Assembly (NCBI GenBank): GCA_003168375.1
Contig: PMSI01000001.1
Span: 124,001 to 188,000 of the forward strand
Reading direction: 5' to 3'
Origin: Vulcanimicrobiota bacterium
GTDB taxonomy: Bacteria > Vulcanimicrobiota > Vulcanimicrobiia > Vulcanimicrobiales > Vulcanimicrobiaceae
Length of the DNA stretch: 64,000 nt
Position numbers and translations under genes: made by a program. The notes under the pieces are model-generated. The model searched no databases, was not told where the DNA came from, and saw only the letters and a list, made by a program, of their open reading frames with translations. Shown here piece by piece: positions 1 through 9,316 of this stretch. Positions within the stretch are counted from its first letter, which is position 1; the number at the start of each line of letters is the position of its first letter.

Positions 1-762
<762 letters not shown>

Positions 763-765
763 CGG

Positions 766-1536
766 GTGGATCCCCGTATTGCCCTGGCGGGGTTCATCGT
801 CGGGACGATCACCGGAATCTCCGGGATCGGCGGCAGCTCGCTGCTCGCGCCGGTGCTGATCCTGCTCTTGAGCGTGAAACCGACGATGGCGGTCGGCACC
901 GACCTGATGTACAGCGTCCCGACGAAGATCCTCGCCGCGTTCGTCCACGCGCGCCAGCAGACGGTCGACCGCCGTCTGACGACGGCGCTGGCGCTCGGCG
1001 GAATCCCCGGCGCGCTCGCCGGGCTCGGCGTGTTCGCGCTGCTGCGCGCGCACGTCGCGACCGCGTTGCTGCAGCAGATCGTCCGCCACGCGATCGGCGC
1101 CGCGATCCTGTGCGCGTGCGTCGCGATGGTCGCGATGTACGTGCTGCGCGCACGCATCGCAACGCGGCGCGCCGTCTCGGTACGCGGCGCGCGCTCGCGT
1201 ACGGTCGCGATCGGGTTCGTGGTCGGCGGGCTGGTCGCCGTCACATCGATCGGCTCGGGGTCGGTGACGCTGCCGCTGCTCTTGCTGGCGCTGCCCGCCG
1301 TCGCGGTGCGCCGCCTGATCGGCTCGGAGATCGCGTTCGCCGCGATCGTCGTCCCGGTCGCGGCGCTCGGCCACACGAGCTTCGGCGACGTCGACTGGCG
1401 GATCACGGGGAGCCTGCTCGCCGGGTCGCTCCCCGGCGTCTACCTCGGCAGCCGGCTCTGCATGAAGATCGACGAACGCCCGCTGCGCGCCGTCATCATG
1501 GTGATCCTCGCCTACGCGGCGTACCGGCTGCTCTGA
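766..1536 (+). CDS. TauE/SafE-family (DUF81) sulfite exporter-like permease
   Basis: 256-residue integral membrane protein. It has two homologous halves of hydrophobic helices, each beginning with a Gly-rich GxxxGISGIGG or TSIGSGSVTLPLLL segment, the usual signature of the TauE/SafE (DUF81) family. These permeases move small anions such as sulfite, sulfoacetate or other organic acids, but the substrate cannot be read from sequence. It starts with GTG three bases after the lpdA stop, so it is probably co-transcribed with it. The length matches the family (about 250 residues). Confidence 0.85.
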   Translation: MDPRIALAGFIVGTITGISGIGGSSLLAPVLILLLSVKPTMAVGTDLMYSVPTKILAAFVHARQQTVDRRLTTALALGGIPGALAGLGVFALLRAHVATALLQQIVRHAIGAAILCACVAMVAMYVLRARIATRRAVSVRGARSRTVAIGFVVGGLVAVTSIGSGSVTLPLLLLALPAVAVRRLIGSEIAFAAIVVPVAALGHTSFGDVDWRITGSLLAGSLPGVYLGSRLCMKIDERPLRAVIMVILAYAAYRLL

Positions 1537-1579
1537 CGGCCGGGAACCTGCGCTCCTCGTGCCGGGTCATGGACTCGGG

Positions 1580-2287
1580 ATGGCAAACCGGGCGCGGCTG
1601 ATCGACCTCGGGCGCCGGCGCTACGGGCCGGTGCTGGAACTGCAGCGCGCCCTCCACGCCGCCGTGGCGGAGGGACACTCGCCCGACACGTGGCTGGTGG
1701 TGGAGCACGAGCCGGTGATCACGCTGGGGCGCAACGCCAACGAAGCGCACGTGCTGCTGCCGCGCGCGCTGCTCGCGGCACGCGGCGTCGACGTCGTCGA
1801 GGTCGAACGTGGCGGCGACGTGACCTATCACGGCCCCGGTCAGGTCGTCGTCTATCCGATCCGCCGGCTGGAGCGCTTCCGTGAGGTCGTGCCGCTGGTC
1901 GCCTCACTGGAGACCGCGGTCACCGGCGCGCTCTACCGCTTCGGGATCGAGGCGCAGCCGCGCAGCGAGCACCGCGGCGTGTACGTCGGCGACGACGCGA
2001 TCTGCGCGATCGGCATCGCGGTCAAGCGCATGACGTCGCTGCACGGGCTGGCGCTCAACGCCTGCACCGTACTCGACTACGACCGCTTGATCACGCCGTG
2101 CGGCACCCCGCAGTTCGGGATCACCTCGATCTCGGCGCAGACCGGGCGCGAGGTCTCGTGGGCCGAAGCGCGCGATGCGCTGCTCGACTCGCTCGAAGGC
2201 GCGTTCGGGATCGAGTTCGAGCGCGAAGAGATCGCGCCGGGGGCGCCGCTTCCGTTCGCGTCGAATCCCGTTCAGGAATCTGCATGA
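1580..2287 (+). CDS. lipB: Octanoyl-[ACP]:protein N-octanoyltransferase
   Basis: LipB moves octanoate from acyl carrier protein to lipoyl domains; LipA then inserts the two sulfurs. The protein shows the substrate-tunnel motif RGGDVTYHGPGQVVVYPI, the internal block GIAVKRMTSLHGLALN with the conserved lysine, and ITPCG with the catalytic cysteine (C of the Cys/Lys pair). I place the start at ATG 1580 (MANRARLIDLG), which matches family N-termini; a GTG at 1559 would add seven residues, and neither start has a clear ribosome site. It overlaps lipA by ATGA, so the two are translationally coupled. Confidence 0.93.
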   Translation: MANRARLIDLGRRRYGPVLELQRALHAAVAEGHSPDTWLVVEHEPVITLGRNANEAHVLLPRALLAARGVDVVEVERGGDVTYHGPGQVVVYPIRRLERFREVVPLVASLETAVTGALYRFGIEAQPRSEHRGVYVGDDAICAIGIAVKRMTSLHGLALNACTVLDYDRLITPCGTPQFGITSISAQTGREVSWAEARDALLDSLEGAFGIEFEREEIAPGAPLPFASNPVQESA

Positions 2288-3183
2288 CGTCCATCGATCT
2301 GATATCCGGTCACCCTGAGCCTGTCGCAGGGCCGAAACGCAAACCCGACTGGCTGAAGGTGCGGCTGCCGTCCGGACCGTCGTACGAGCACGTCCTCGGC
2401 GAGGTGAAGCGGCTCGACCTGCACACCGTGTGCCAAGAAGCGATGTGCCCGAACCTCGGCGAGTGCTGGGGCGCCGGCACCGCGACGATCATGATCCTCG
2501 GCGACACGTGCACACGCGGCTGCCACTTCTGCAACGTGAAGACCGGATCACCGAAGGGCGAAGTCGACTGGATGGAGCCCCAGCGGGTCGCGCAAGCCGT
2601 AGCGGAGCTGGGCTGGAAGTACCTCGTGCTCACCGCCGTCGATCGCGACGATCTCGCCGACGGCGGCGCGGCGATCTTCGCGAACACCGTGCGCATGATC
2701 CACAAGGCGGTACCGGACGCAAAGGTCGAGTGTCTGACCGGCGATTTCGCCGGCGACCTGGCCGCGCTCGACATCGTGCTCGACGCCGAGCCCGAAGTGC
2801 TCGCGCACAATCTCGAGACCGTCGCGCGCCTGCAGGCGAGGGTACGCGATCGCCGCGCGAACTACGCGCAGTCGCTCAGCATCCTCGAACACGCGAAGAA
2901 GTCCGGCAAGGTGACCTACACGAAGACCTCGCTGATGCTGGGGCTCGGCGAAACGGAGGACGAGATCGCGCAGGCGATGGACGATGCCCGCGCAATCGGG
3001 GTCGACATCTTCACGATGGGCCAGTACCTGCAGCCGACGAAGCGCCACCTGACGGTCGAGGAGTTCGTGACGCCCGAAAAGTTCGCGCGTCTCGAGGCGG
3101 TCGGCGACGCGAAGGGCTTCGTCCAGGTCGTCGCCAGCCCGCTCTCACGCAGCTCCTATCACGCCGAACAAGCCTTCGCATGA
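2284..3183 (+). CDS. lipA: Lipoyl synthase (radical SAM)
   Basis: Inserts two sulfur atoms into protein-bound octanoyl chains. Both 4Fe-4S sites are visible: the auxiliary cluster CQEAMCPNLGECW (CX4CX5C) and the radical-SAM cluster CTRGCHFC. The C-terminal SPLSRSSYHA supplies the serine ligand of the auxiliary cluster. The length of 299 residues is normal. The start ATG 2284 overlaps the lipB stop. The first ~20 codons contain a copy of a dispersed repeat (2309-2331) that supplies the poorly conserved HPEPVAGPKRK segment just before the conserved KPDWLKVRLP block. Confidence 0.95.
   Translation: MTSIDLISGHPEPVAGPKRKPDWLKVRLPSGPSYEHVLGEVKRLDLHTVCQEAMCPNLGECWGAGTATIMILGDTCTRGCHFCNVKTGSPKGEVDWMEPQRVAQAVAELGWKYLVLTAVDRDDLADGGAAIFANTVRMIHKAVPDAKVECLTGDFAGDLAALDIVLDAEPEVLAHNLETVARLQARVRDRRANYAQSLSILEHAKKSGKVTYTKTSLMLGLGETEDEIAQAMDDARAIGVDIFTMGQYLQPTKRHLTVEEFVTPEKFARLEAVGDAKGFVQVVASPLSRSSYHAEQAFA
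2309..2331 (+). repeat. Dispersed repeat copy A, inside lipA 5' end
   Basis: 23-base copy of the element found intact at 13740-13762, differing at three positions. It is read in frame as part of the variable N-terminus of LipA, ahead of the conserved catalytic core, so the insertion looks tolerated. Confidence 0.55.
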
Positions 3184-3208
3184 CGGCCACAGCACGGTAA
3201 CATCGATC

Positions 3209-3460
3209 GTGTCCACTCAGAGCGTGACGGACGAGATCATCCTCGAGGGCTTTCGCAGCCTGGCGGAGGCGATGGCGAACGGTTTCGACCGGGTCGACCG
3301 CCGGTTCGACGAGATGCAGCGGGAAATGAACGAGCGGTTCGCGCAGGTCGACCGGCGATTCGTGGAGCTCGAAACTCGCATGATGCGGCGTTTCGACGAG
3401 CGCGACGTGCGCCTCGACGGCCACGAGCGGCGCATCACCGCGCTCGAAACCCAGGGCTGA
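3209..3460 (+). CDS. Small coiled-coil protein, unknown function
   Basis: 83 residues, GTG start. After a short N-terminal segment (EIILEGFRSLAEAMANGFD) the chain is one long charged amphipathic helix with three imperfect repeats of an 11-14 residue unit: RVDRRFDEMQ, QVDRRFVELE and ERDVRLDGHE. Such small proteins of the F.RVDRRF type are common next to unrelated genes and probably oligomerise; no enzyme domain is present. It lies between lipA and a transporter gene. The transporter frame may begin at a CTG overlapping this stop codon (CTGA at 3457-3460). Confidence 0.7.
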   Translation: MSTQSVTDEIILEGFRSLAEAMANGFDRVDRRFDEMQREMNERFAQVDRRFVELETRMMRRFDERDVRLDGHERRITALETQG

Positions 3461-3507
3461 CGCCGACGGACGAACACTCCGACGGGCTGCCGCTCCCGCG
3501 GCGGCGG

Positions 3508-4875
3508 GTGGCGTATCTCGCGCTGGCGCTTGCGGTCGCGATGTCGAGCCTCGACGGCTCGATCGCGAACATCGCGCTGCCCACGCTCGCGCGCGAGCTC
3601 GGCACCTCTCCGGCCGAATCGATCTGGGTCGTCAACGGCTTCCAGCTGGCCGTCACCGCATCGCTGCTCGCGTTCGCCGCGCTGGGCCAGCTGCGCGGCC
3701 CGTCACGGGTCTACCGCGCCGGCGTCATCGTGTTCGTCGTCGGCTCGCTGGCGTGCGCGCTCGCGCGGACGCTGCCGCTGCTCATCGCCGCGCGCGTGCT
3801 ACAGGGGCTCGGTGCATCCGCGATCATGGCGATCTCCCCCGCGATCCTGCGTGACATCTTCCCGCGCGCGCAGCTCGGCCGCGCGCTCGGACTCAACGGC
3901 GTCGTCGTGGCGACCAGCGCGGCGGCCGGGCCGACGCTGGGCGGGCTGATTCTCGCGGTGCTGCCGTGGCCGTGGCTGTTTGCGATCAACGTCCCGCTCG
4001 GTATCGCGAACATCGCGCTCAACCGGGCGCTGCCGCGGAGCGAGCGCAATCGCGGCTGGCTCGACATGCCGAGCGTCGCAACGAGCGCGCTCGGCTTCGC
4101 GCTGACGATCTGGGGGCTCGACGGCTTCGCGCGCGCGGAACCTGCGTGGACGATCGCGCTGCGCCTGGTCGTCGGGATCGCGGCGGCGAGCTGGTTCGTG
4201 CGGCGCCAATTCACCCTGGCGCGCCCGATGATCGCGCTCGACCTGTTCCGCATTCCGGCGTTCTCGTTCGCCGGCGCGACATCGTTCGCGACGTATACGG
4301 CGCAAGGTCTGGCGTACGTCGCGCTGCCGTTCTCGTTCCAGGTTGCGCTCGGCCGCACGCCGCTCGAATCCGGATTGCTGCTCACGTCGTGGCCGCTCGC
4401 GGTCGCGCTGGTCGCGCCGGTTGCAGGCCGCCTCTCGGACCGCGTTCCGGCGGGCATCCTCGCGACGATCGGACTCGCGGCACTCGCGCTCGGCCTGGGG
4501 TTGTACGCGACGCTTCCCGCGGATCCGACCGGGGCCGAGATCCTGCTTCGCGGCGCCGTCTGTGGGCTCGGGTTCGGATTCTTTCAGTCCCCGAACAATC
4601 GCGAGCTCATCGGCAGTGCGCCGCGCGAGAAGAGCGCGAGCGCGGCGGGCCTGCTCGCCACCGTTCGCGTCAGCGGGCAGACCGTCGGCACGGCACTGGT
4701 GGCGATCGTCTTCGGCGTGTTCGGCGCGTCGGTCGCCGGCGCAGCGGCGCCGCACGACGCTGTCGCGCGCGCTGCGCCGGCAGTACTGTGGCTGGCGTGC
4801 GGATTCGCCGGCGTCGCGACGATCGCCAGCGCGCTGCGCCTCCGGAAGAGTTCGGTTCCTTCGCGAGCCGGGTAG
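3508..4875 (+). CDS. MFS transporter, DHA2 (EmrB/QacA-like) family
   Basis: Drug:proton antiporter-type permease of about 455 residues with roughly 14 hydrophobic segments. The N-terminal helix ends in the DHA2 signature SSLDGSIANIALPTLARELG, and the antiporter motif-C-like stretch SAAAGPTLGGLI follows near residue 130. GTG 3508 is used here, but the same frame is open upstream: in-frame CTG 3457 would give LTPTDEHSDGLPLPRRR before the first helix, a more usual cytoplasmic N-terminus, and would overlap the previous stop. Substrate unknown. A Cys-less rhodanese gene follows 11 bases downstream. Confidence 0.88.
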   Translation: MAYLALALAVAMSSLDGSIANIALPTLARELGTSPAESIWVVNGFQLAVTASLLAFAALGQLRGPSRVYRAGVIVFVVGSLACALARTLPLLIAARVLQGLGASAIMAISPAILRDIFPRAQLGRALGLNGVVVATSAAAGPTLGGLILAVLPWPWLFAINVPLGIANIALNRALPRSERNRGWLDMPSVATSALGFALTIWGLDGFARAEPAWTIALRLVVGIAAASWFVRRQFTLARPMIALDLFRIPAFSFAGATSFATYTAQGLAYVALPFSFQVALGRTPLESGLLLTSWPLAVALVAPVAGRLSDRVPAGILATIGLAALALGLGLYATLPADPTGAEILLRGAVCGLGFGFFQSPNNRELIGSAPREKSASAAGLLATVRVSGQTVGTALVAIVFGVFGASVAGAAAPHDAVARAAPAVLWLACGFAGVATIASALRLRKSSVPSRAG

Positions 4876-4886
4876 ACTACAGTGCG

Positions 4887-5264
4887 ATGGAAACAACGGT
4901 CGACGAGCTGCGCGCGCTCGAGAACACGGGCGCGACGATCCTGAACGTGGGCAAGCACACGGGACACCGCGAGATCCGCGGCGCGGTGCGCTACCGCCCG
5001 CACGACCTGCTCACCCCCGACCGTCTGGCGATCCCGATCGCGCCGGACAAGCCGCTCGTGCTCTACGACGAAAAAGGCGACGGCGACCTGACCGGGCAGA
5101 TCGCCGAGAAGCTCCGTGAGAACGGGTTCGAAGACGTCCGTATCCTGCAGGGCGGCTTCGCCGCCTGGGAGGCGGCCGGCGGCGAGACGCAAGAGCCCTC
5201 GCTGGAGCAAATCGTCCCGCCGATGCACGCCTCCGAGGTCCAGCAACTGGACCGCCGGATTTAG
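4887..5264 (+). CDS. Rhodanese-like domain protein lacking the catalytic cysteine
   Basis: 125 residues with a single rhodanese fold: an N-terminal helix, the VRYRPHDL strand-loop, then LVLYDEKGDGDLTGQIAEKLRENGF and the family landmark LQGGFAAWEAAGG. In active sulfurtransferases the loop after LVLY is CxxGxRS; here it is DEKGDG, and the whole protein has no cysteine. It therefore cannot carry a persulfide and is more likely a binding or regulatory domain. The start is ATG 4887, since the much longer upstream frame is the shadow of the transporter gene. It ends convergently with doxX, overlapping by 4 bases. Confidence 0.8.
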   Translation: METTVDELRALENTGATILNVGKHTGHREIRGAVRYRPHDLLTPDRLAIPIAPDKPLVLYDEKGDGDLTGQIAEKLRENGFEDVRILQGGFAAWEAAGGETQEPSLEQIVPPMHASEVQQLDRRI

Positions 5265-5791
5265 GGCAGACTCGAGCCCTCGGCGGCGGCTCCGTTCGCG
5301 GCCGGCCTACGGCGCGCGGCCAGGTTCAGCAGTGCGCCGACGATCCCGAGCCCGACGAACAGCCACTCGAGGGCCGGCGTCCAGACGGCGGTCCATCCCA
5401 GCGCTGCGTCGAGGCTGTACGCCCCGAAGCTGACGAAGGCGAACGTGAAGCCGATCGCCGCGTAGGCCAGCGGCAGCTCGATGCCGTTCGGGGCGAAGAA
5501 GCCACCGCCGAGATGAACCGCAAGGATCGCGACGAGCATCACGGAGATGATCAGCATCGAGCCGATCGGGCCGCCGAGTCCGAGTGCGAGCAGCAGGCCG
5601 CCCAGCAGCTCCACGACACCGGCCGCGCCGGCGAACAGCTTGCCGGGTTTGAAGCCGGCTGATTCGAAGAAGCCACCGGTCCCGGCGAGGCCGTACCCCC
5701 CGAACCAGCCAAAGAGTTTTTGGGCCCCGTGGGCGGCGAAGCCGAGGCCGATGACGAGGCGAACGATGAGGAGCGGAAGCGCGATGTCCAT
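5261..5791 (-). CDS. DoxX-family membrane protein
   Basis: 176 residues with four hydrophobic segments. The N-terminal signature RLVIGLGFAAHGAQKLFGWFGGYG and the GxxELLGGLLLALGL block are diagnostic for DoxX/DUF1622-like quinol-associated membrane proteins. Some members are thiosulfate:quinone or redox-stress proteins; the role here is unknown. It is divergent from an HxlR-type regulator, and the two share a 96-base promoter region with an inverted repeat. DoxX genes are often regulated by an adjacent HxlR or MarR protein sensing quinones or electrophiles, so regulation by the neighbour is likely. Confidence 0.88.
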   Translation of the reverse strand: MDIALPLLIVRLVIGLGFAAHGAQKLFGWFGGYGLAGTGGFFESAGFKPGKLFAGAAGVVELLGGLLLALGLGGPIGSMLIISVMLVAILAVHLGGGFFAPNGIELPLAYAAIGFTFAFVSFGAYSLDAALGWTAVWTPALEWLFVGLGIVGALLNLAARRRPAANGAAAEGSSLP

Positions 5792-5819
5792 GAATCTTGT
5801 CTTTCGTGCGTTACTTACG

Positions 5820-5860
5820 AAGTGTAGGTGTAGACCGATCCTACCACCTGTGCTACACTT
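5820..5860. promoter_or_regulatory. Divergent doxX/hxlR promoter with inverted repeat
   Basis: An 8-bp perfect inverted repeat, AAGTGTAG (5820-5827) and CTACACTT (5853-5860), sits in the middle of the divergent intergenic region. Each arm contains TACACT, a plausible -10 hexamer, pointing towards its own gene (5854-5859 for hxlR; 5826-5821 for doxX). A dimeric HxlR protein bound here would cover both promoters. The -35 boxes are weak, so the promoter assignment is inference; the palindrome itself is read directly. Confidence 0.6.
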
Positions 5861-5887
5861 ACGTCAAGTAGCCTAACGAGAAAGAAT

Positions 5888-6259
5888 ATGCACCTCCGCG
5901 AGACCCCGGTCCAGCCTGTCCGGCCAGCCGACCACAGCGATCAACCCAGCGCCTTCTGCCCCCGCTTCCAGTACGCGATCGAGCTTATCGGCCGCCGCTG
6001 GGTCGGCGCGGTTCTACGCGTCCTGGTCGCCGGCCCGGCCCGCTTCAACGAGCTCCTCGCCGCCGTCCCCAACCTCTCCGACCGCCTCCTGACCGAGCGC
6101 CTCCGCGAGCTCGAGCGCGAAGGCCTCGTCACGCGCACGGTCTCCCCCGACCGCCCGATCCGCGTGACCTACGAGCTCACCGACTGCGGCCGCAGCCTGA
6201 GCGAGATCATCTGCACGATCGGCACTTGGTCCGAACGCTGGGTCGACGTCAAGACCTGA
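5888..6259 (+). CDS. HxlR-family winged-helix transcriptional regulator
   Basis: 123 residues. The HxlR core is clear: CPRFQYAIELIGRRWVGAVLRVLVAGPARFNEL, then the recognition helix region LSDRLLTERLRELEREGLV and the wing VTYELTDCGRSL. The cysteine in FCP near residue 24 occupies the position used for redox or electrophile sensing in YodB-type members. It is divergent from doxX and probably represses both itself and doxX through the palindrome at 5820-5860. Confidence 0.9.
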   Translation: MHLRETPVQPVRPADHSDQPSAFCPRFQYAIELIGRRWVGAVLRVLVAGPARFNELLAAVPNLSDRLLTERLRELEREGLVTRTVSPDRPIRVTYELTDCGRSLSEIICTIGTWSERWVDVKT

Positions 6260-6287
6260 CCCGCAGCTCGCGCCCCGAGCGTGCGCC

Positions 6288-7565
6288 CTACGCGTACACC
6301 CCGCGCAACTTGAGCGACTTGACCACCCGATCGATCGCCACCATGTACGCCGCGGTGCGATACGAGATTCCGCGCGACTGCGCGATCTCGCGCAACACCG
6401 CGAAGTTGTCGAGCAGCACTTCCTCGAGCCGCGCGTTGACCTCGGCCTCTTTCCAGAAGTAGCCCTGACGGTCCTGAACCCACTCGAAGTACGAGACGGT
6501 CACGCCGCCCGCGTTCGCCATGATATCAGGGATCACGATGATCCCGTTCTTCGCGAAGATGTGGTCGGCCTCAGGCGTCGTCGGCCCGTTCGCGCCCTCG
6601 ACGATCAACTTGGTCTTGATCCGCGCCGCGTTGTCGATGTTCAGCACTTTCTCGAGCGCCGCCGGGACCAGCACGTCGCATTCGACCTCGATCATCGCCT
6701 GGTTCGACATCTTGTCGCCGCCGCGATATCCGTCGAGCGAATGATGCTCCTGTGCGTACGCCACCGCGCCGGCTGCGTCGATCCCGTTGGTGTTGACGTA
6801 TGCGCCGGTGACGTCCGAGATCCCGATCACCTTGCAGCCGGCGTCCTGGAACATCTTCGCGGCGACGCCGCCGACGTTGCCGAATCCCTGTACGATGACG
6901 CGCGCGCTCTTGGGATCGATCCCAAGCCGCGCCATCTCGTCGAGTGCCACGATCGAGACGCCGCGGCCGGTCGCCTCGACCCGCCCGCGCGAACCGCCGA
7001 TCTCGAGCGGCTTGCCGGTGACGACGCCCGGCGTGTTCTGCCGCACGTGCATCGAGAAGGTGTCCATGATCCACGCCATGTGCTGCGGCGTCGTGTTGAC
7101 GTCGGGGGCCGGCACGTCTTTGTCGGGCCCTATGACCTCGACCAGTTCGGCGGCATAGCGGCGCGTGATCCGTTCGATCTCCGACATCGAGAGCGTCGAC
7201 GGATCGCAGGTGACCCCGCCCTTGCCCCCGCCGAACGGCAGGTCGACGACCGCGCACTTCCAGGTCATCCAGAAGGCGAGCGCCGTCACCTCGTCGAGCG
7301 TGACGCCCGGGTGGAACCGGATCCCGCCCTTCGCCGGGCCGCGCGCGAAATTGTACTGGACGCGGTAACCGGTGTAGACCTCGATCCCGCCGTTGTCGCG
7401 CTGGAACGGGATCGAGAAGATGATCTGCCGGGAGGGGTGGGTGAGGATCGCCTTGATCCCGGGGTCGAGGTTGAGCAGGGCCGCCGCCTCGTTGAAGTAC
7501 GCGATCGCATCACCGAAGACGCTGACCTCGCGAACCGCGGTCGTACCCGGAACGGCTGTGGACAT
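6288..7565 (-). CDS. gdhA: Glutamate dehydrogenase (Glu/Leu/Phe/Val family)
   Basis: 425-residue hexameric-type glutamate dehydrogenase that interconverts glutamate and 2-oxoglutarate plus ammonia. The substrate domain shows GPAKGGIRFHPGV and KCAVVDLPFGGGKGGV with the catalytic lysines, then DVNTTPQHMAWIMD. The nucleotide domain contains VQGFGNVGGVAA, and the C-terminal region has VEGANGPTTPEAD and NAGGVTVSYFEWVQD. The sequence GFGNVG followed by an uncharged residue does not decide between NAD and NADP. An AGGAGG ribosome site lies 11 bases upstream of the start, rather far. Monocistronic by context. Confidence 0.95.
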   Translation of the reverse strand: MSTAVPGTTAVREVSVFGDAIAYFNEAAALLNLDPGIKAILTHPSRQIIFSIPFQRDNGGIEVYTGYRVQYNFARGPAKGGIRFHPGVTLDEVTALAFWMTWKCAVVDLPFGGGKGGVTCDPSTLSMSEIERITRRYAAELVEVIGPDKDVPAPDVNTTPQHMAWIMDTFSMHVRQNTPGVVTGKPLEIGGSRGRVEATGRGVSIVALDEMARLGIDPKSARVIVQGFGNVGGVAAKMFQDAGCKVIGISDVTGAYVNTNGIDAAGAVAYAQEHHSLDGYRGGDKMSNQAMIEVECDVLVPAALEKVLNIDNAARIKTKLIVEGANGPTTPEADHIFAKNGIIVIPDIMANAGGVTVSYFEWVQDRQGYFWKEAEVNARLEEVLLDNFAVLREIAQSRGISYRTAAYMVAIDRVVKSLKLRGVYA

Positions 7566-7695
7566 CGAGAAAATGGCCTCCTGAGCCGTACGGCCCCTTT
7601 AGGACATTGGGAGAACTTCCCTGGCGTGTGGCTCGCCATTTGGCGAATCGCCGGCCGAAACGGACCGCTCGCTCGGTGAGGCGAAGTCGCCTGTT

Positions 7696-8046
7696 ATGAT
7701 CGAACTCCTCGCCCAGTCCTCCTCCTCCGACCCGAGCGGCGCAGCGACGGCTGCGATCGCCGCCTTCGGGCTCGTCTACGCGATCTTCGTCCTGGTCATG
7801 ATCGCGTTCTACGTGTTCATCGCCTACATGATCGTGAAGCGCGCCGGCTACAACCCGTGGCTCTCGCTGCTGATCCTGGTCCCGTTGGCCAACTTCATCA
7901 TGCTGCTGATCTTCGCGTTCAGCGATTGGCCCGTGCAACGCGAGAACGCCGCGCTGCGCGCCCAGTTGTCGGGCGCGGGCGGAGCCCCCTATCCGGGAAC
8001 CACGTACGCGCCGCCGCCGAGCGGGCCGCCGATGACGACGAGCTGA
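7696..8046 (+). CDS. Small two-helix membrane protein, unknown
   Basis: 116 residues with two hydrophobic helices (about 23-47 and 54-74), the motif AGYNPWLSLLILVPLANFIMLLIFAFSDWP spread across the second, and a Pro/Gly/Thr-rich cytoplasmic tail. The pattern (Gly-Tyr, Trp, Pro-Leu-Asn, FSxWP) recurs in many small bacterial membrane proteins of unknown role. It stands alone between two genes of the opposite strand. Confidence 0.65.
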   Translation: MIELLAQSSSSDPSGAATAAIAAFGLVYAIFVLVMIAFYVFIAYMIVKRAGYNPWLSLLILVPLANFIMLLIFAFSDWPVQRENAALRAQLSGAGGAPYPGTTYAPPPSGPPMTTS

Positions 8047-8160
8047 TCGCTAGGAGCCCGTCGCCTCTCGGGTGATTTCGACGGTGTACTACGGCGGCTG
8101 TCCCGAACCCACCAACCCGGCCATCGCCGCGCGCGGCGCCGTGGCCAGCGCCGCCGCGGG

Positions 8161-9255
8161 TCAAACGTTGAAGCGGAACTCGACGACGTCGCCTTCCTGC
8201 ATCACGTACTCCTTGCCCTCGGAGCGCAGCTTGCCGGCGGCGCGGATCGCGTCCATCGTCTCGTACGTCACGTAGTCGGCGTACGAGACGATCTCGGCGC
8301 GGATGAAGCCGCGCTCGATGTCGGTGTGGATCTTGCCGGCCGCCTGCGGCGCCTTCGTCCCTTTCTCGATCGTCCAGGCGCGCGTCTCTTGCTCGCCGGT
8401 CGTGAGGAACGTCATCAGTCCGAGCAGGTCGTACGCCTCGACGATCAGCCGGTCGAGGCCGCCGCTCGTAATACCGTAGTCGCTGCGGAACATCTCGACG
8501 TCCTCGTCGCTCATCCCGGCGAACTCGGACTCGATCTTGCCGTTGAACGAGATCGCGCGGCTGTTCTCGCGCTTCGCGTGCTCGAACACCGCACGCGCCA
8601 TCGGGCCGGGATGTTCGATCTGCGCCTCGTCGACGTTCGCGACGTAGAGCATCGGCTTGGCCGAGAGCAGGAACGACTCACGGGAGATCTCCGCCTCCGG
8701 CGAGCCGGGCGGGAACGCCCGGGCCGGCTTGCCGGATTCGAGCGCGGCGATCAGGCGGTCGAGCGCTTCGAGCCGCGGCGCTTCCTTCGGGTTCGCCCGA
8801 ACCTCGCGCTGCAGCTTGTCACGCCGCTTCTGGAGCGACGCGAGATCGGCCAGCGACATTTCGATGTCGATGATCTCGATGTCGCGCAGCGGATCGGGAT
8901 CGCCCTCGACGTGCGTGACGTTTCCGTCCTCGAAGCACCGGACGACCATCGCGATCGCATCGGTCTCGCGGATGTGCGAGAGGAACGCGTTTCCGAGCCC
9001 CTGACCGCTCGACGCCCCGCGGACGAGCCCCGCGATGTCGACGAAGCGCATCGTCGCAGGGACGATCTTCTCCGAACTGCTGAGCCGGGCGAGCACGCCC
9101 AGCCGCGGGTCCGGGACCGGAACCTCGCCGATGTTCGGCTCGATCGTGGCGAACGGATAGTTCGCCGCCAGCGCCTGCGCCGAGCGCGTGAGCGCGTTGA
9201 AAATGGTCGACTTCCCCACGTTGGGAAGCCCGACGATACCACACGACAATGCCAC
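8161..9255 (-). CDS. ychF: YchF/Ola1-type ribosome-binding ATPase
   Basis: 364-residue Obg-related P-loop ATPase. It shows the G1 motif [15 protein letters not shown], switch region [11 protein letters not shown], the G3 motif [10 protein letters not shown] followed by [16 protein letters not shown], and the C-terminal TGS-like domain ending [14 protein letters not shown]. The G4 position reads NVDE rather than NKxD, which is typical for the ATP-preferring YchF group. It acts on ribosomes and in stress responses. It is divergent from the bifunctional-nuclease gene. Confidence 0.95.
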   Translation of the reverse strand: MALSCGIVGLPNVGKSTIFNALTRSAQALAANYPFATIEPNIGEVPVPDPRLGVLARLSSSEKIVPATMRFVDIAGLVRGASSGQGLGNAFLSHIRETDAIAMVVRCFEDGNVTHVEGDPDPLRDIEIIDIEMSLADLASLQKRRDKLQREVRANPKEAPRLEALDRLIAALESGKPARAFPPGSPEAEISRESFLLSAKPMLYVANVDEAQIEHPGPMARAVFEHAKRENSRAISFNGKIESEFAGMSDEDVEMFRSDYGITSGGLDRLIVEAYDLLGLMTFLTTGEQETRAWTIEKGTKAPQAAGKIHTDIERGFIRAEIVSYADYVTYETMDAIRAAGKLRSEGKEYVMQEGDVVEFRFNV

Positions 9256-9316
9256 GGAGCGGCATGGTACGCGGTACCGGAGGATTCAGCCTCCGGCCCC
9301 CCGGAGTAACGTCCCG

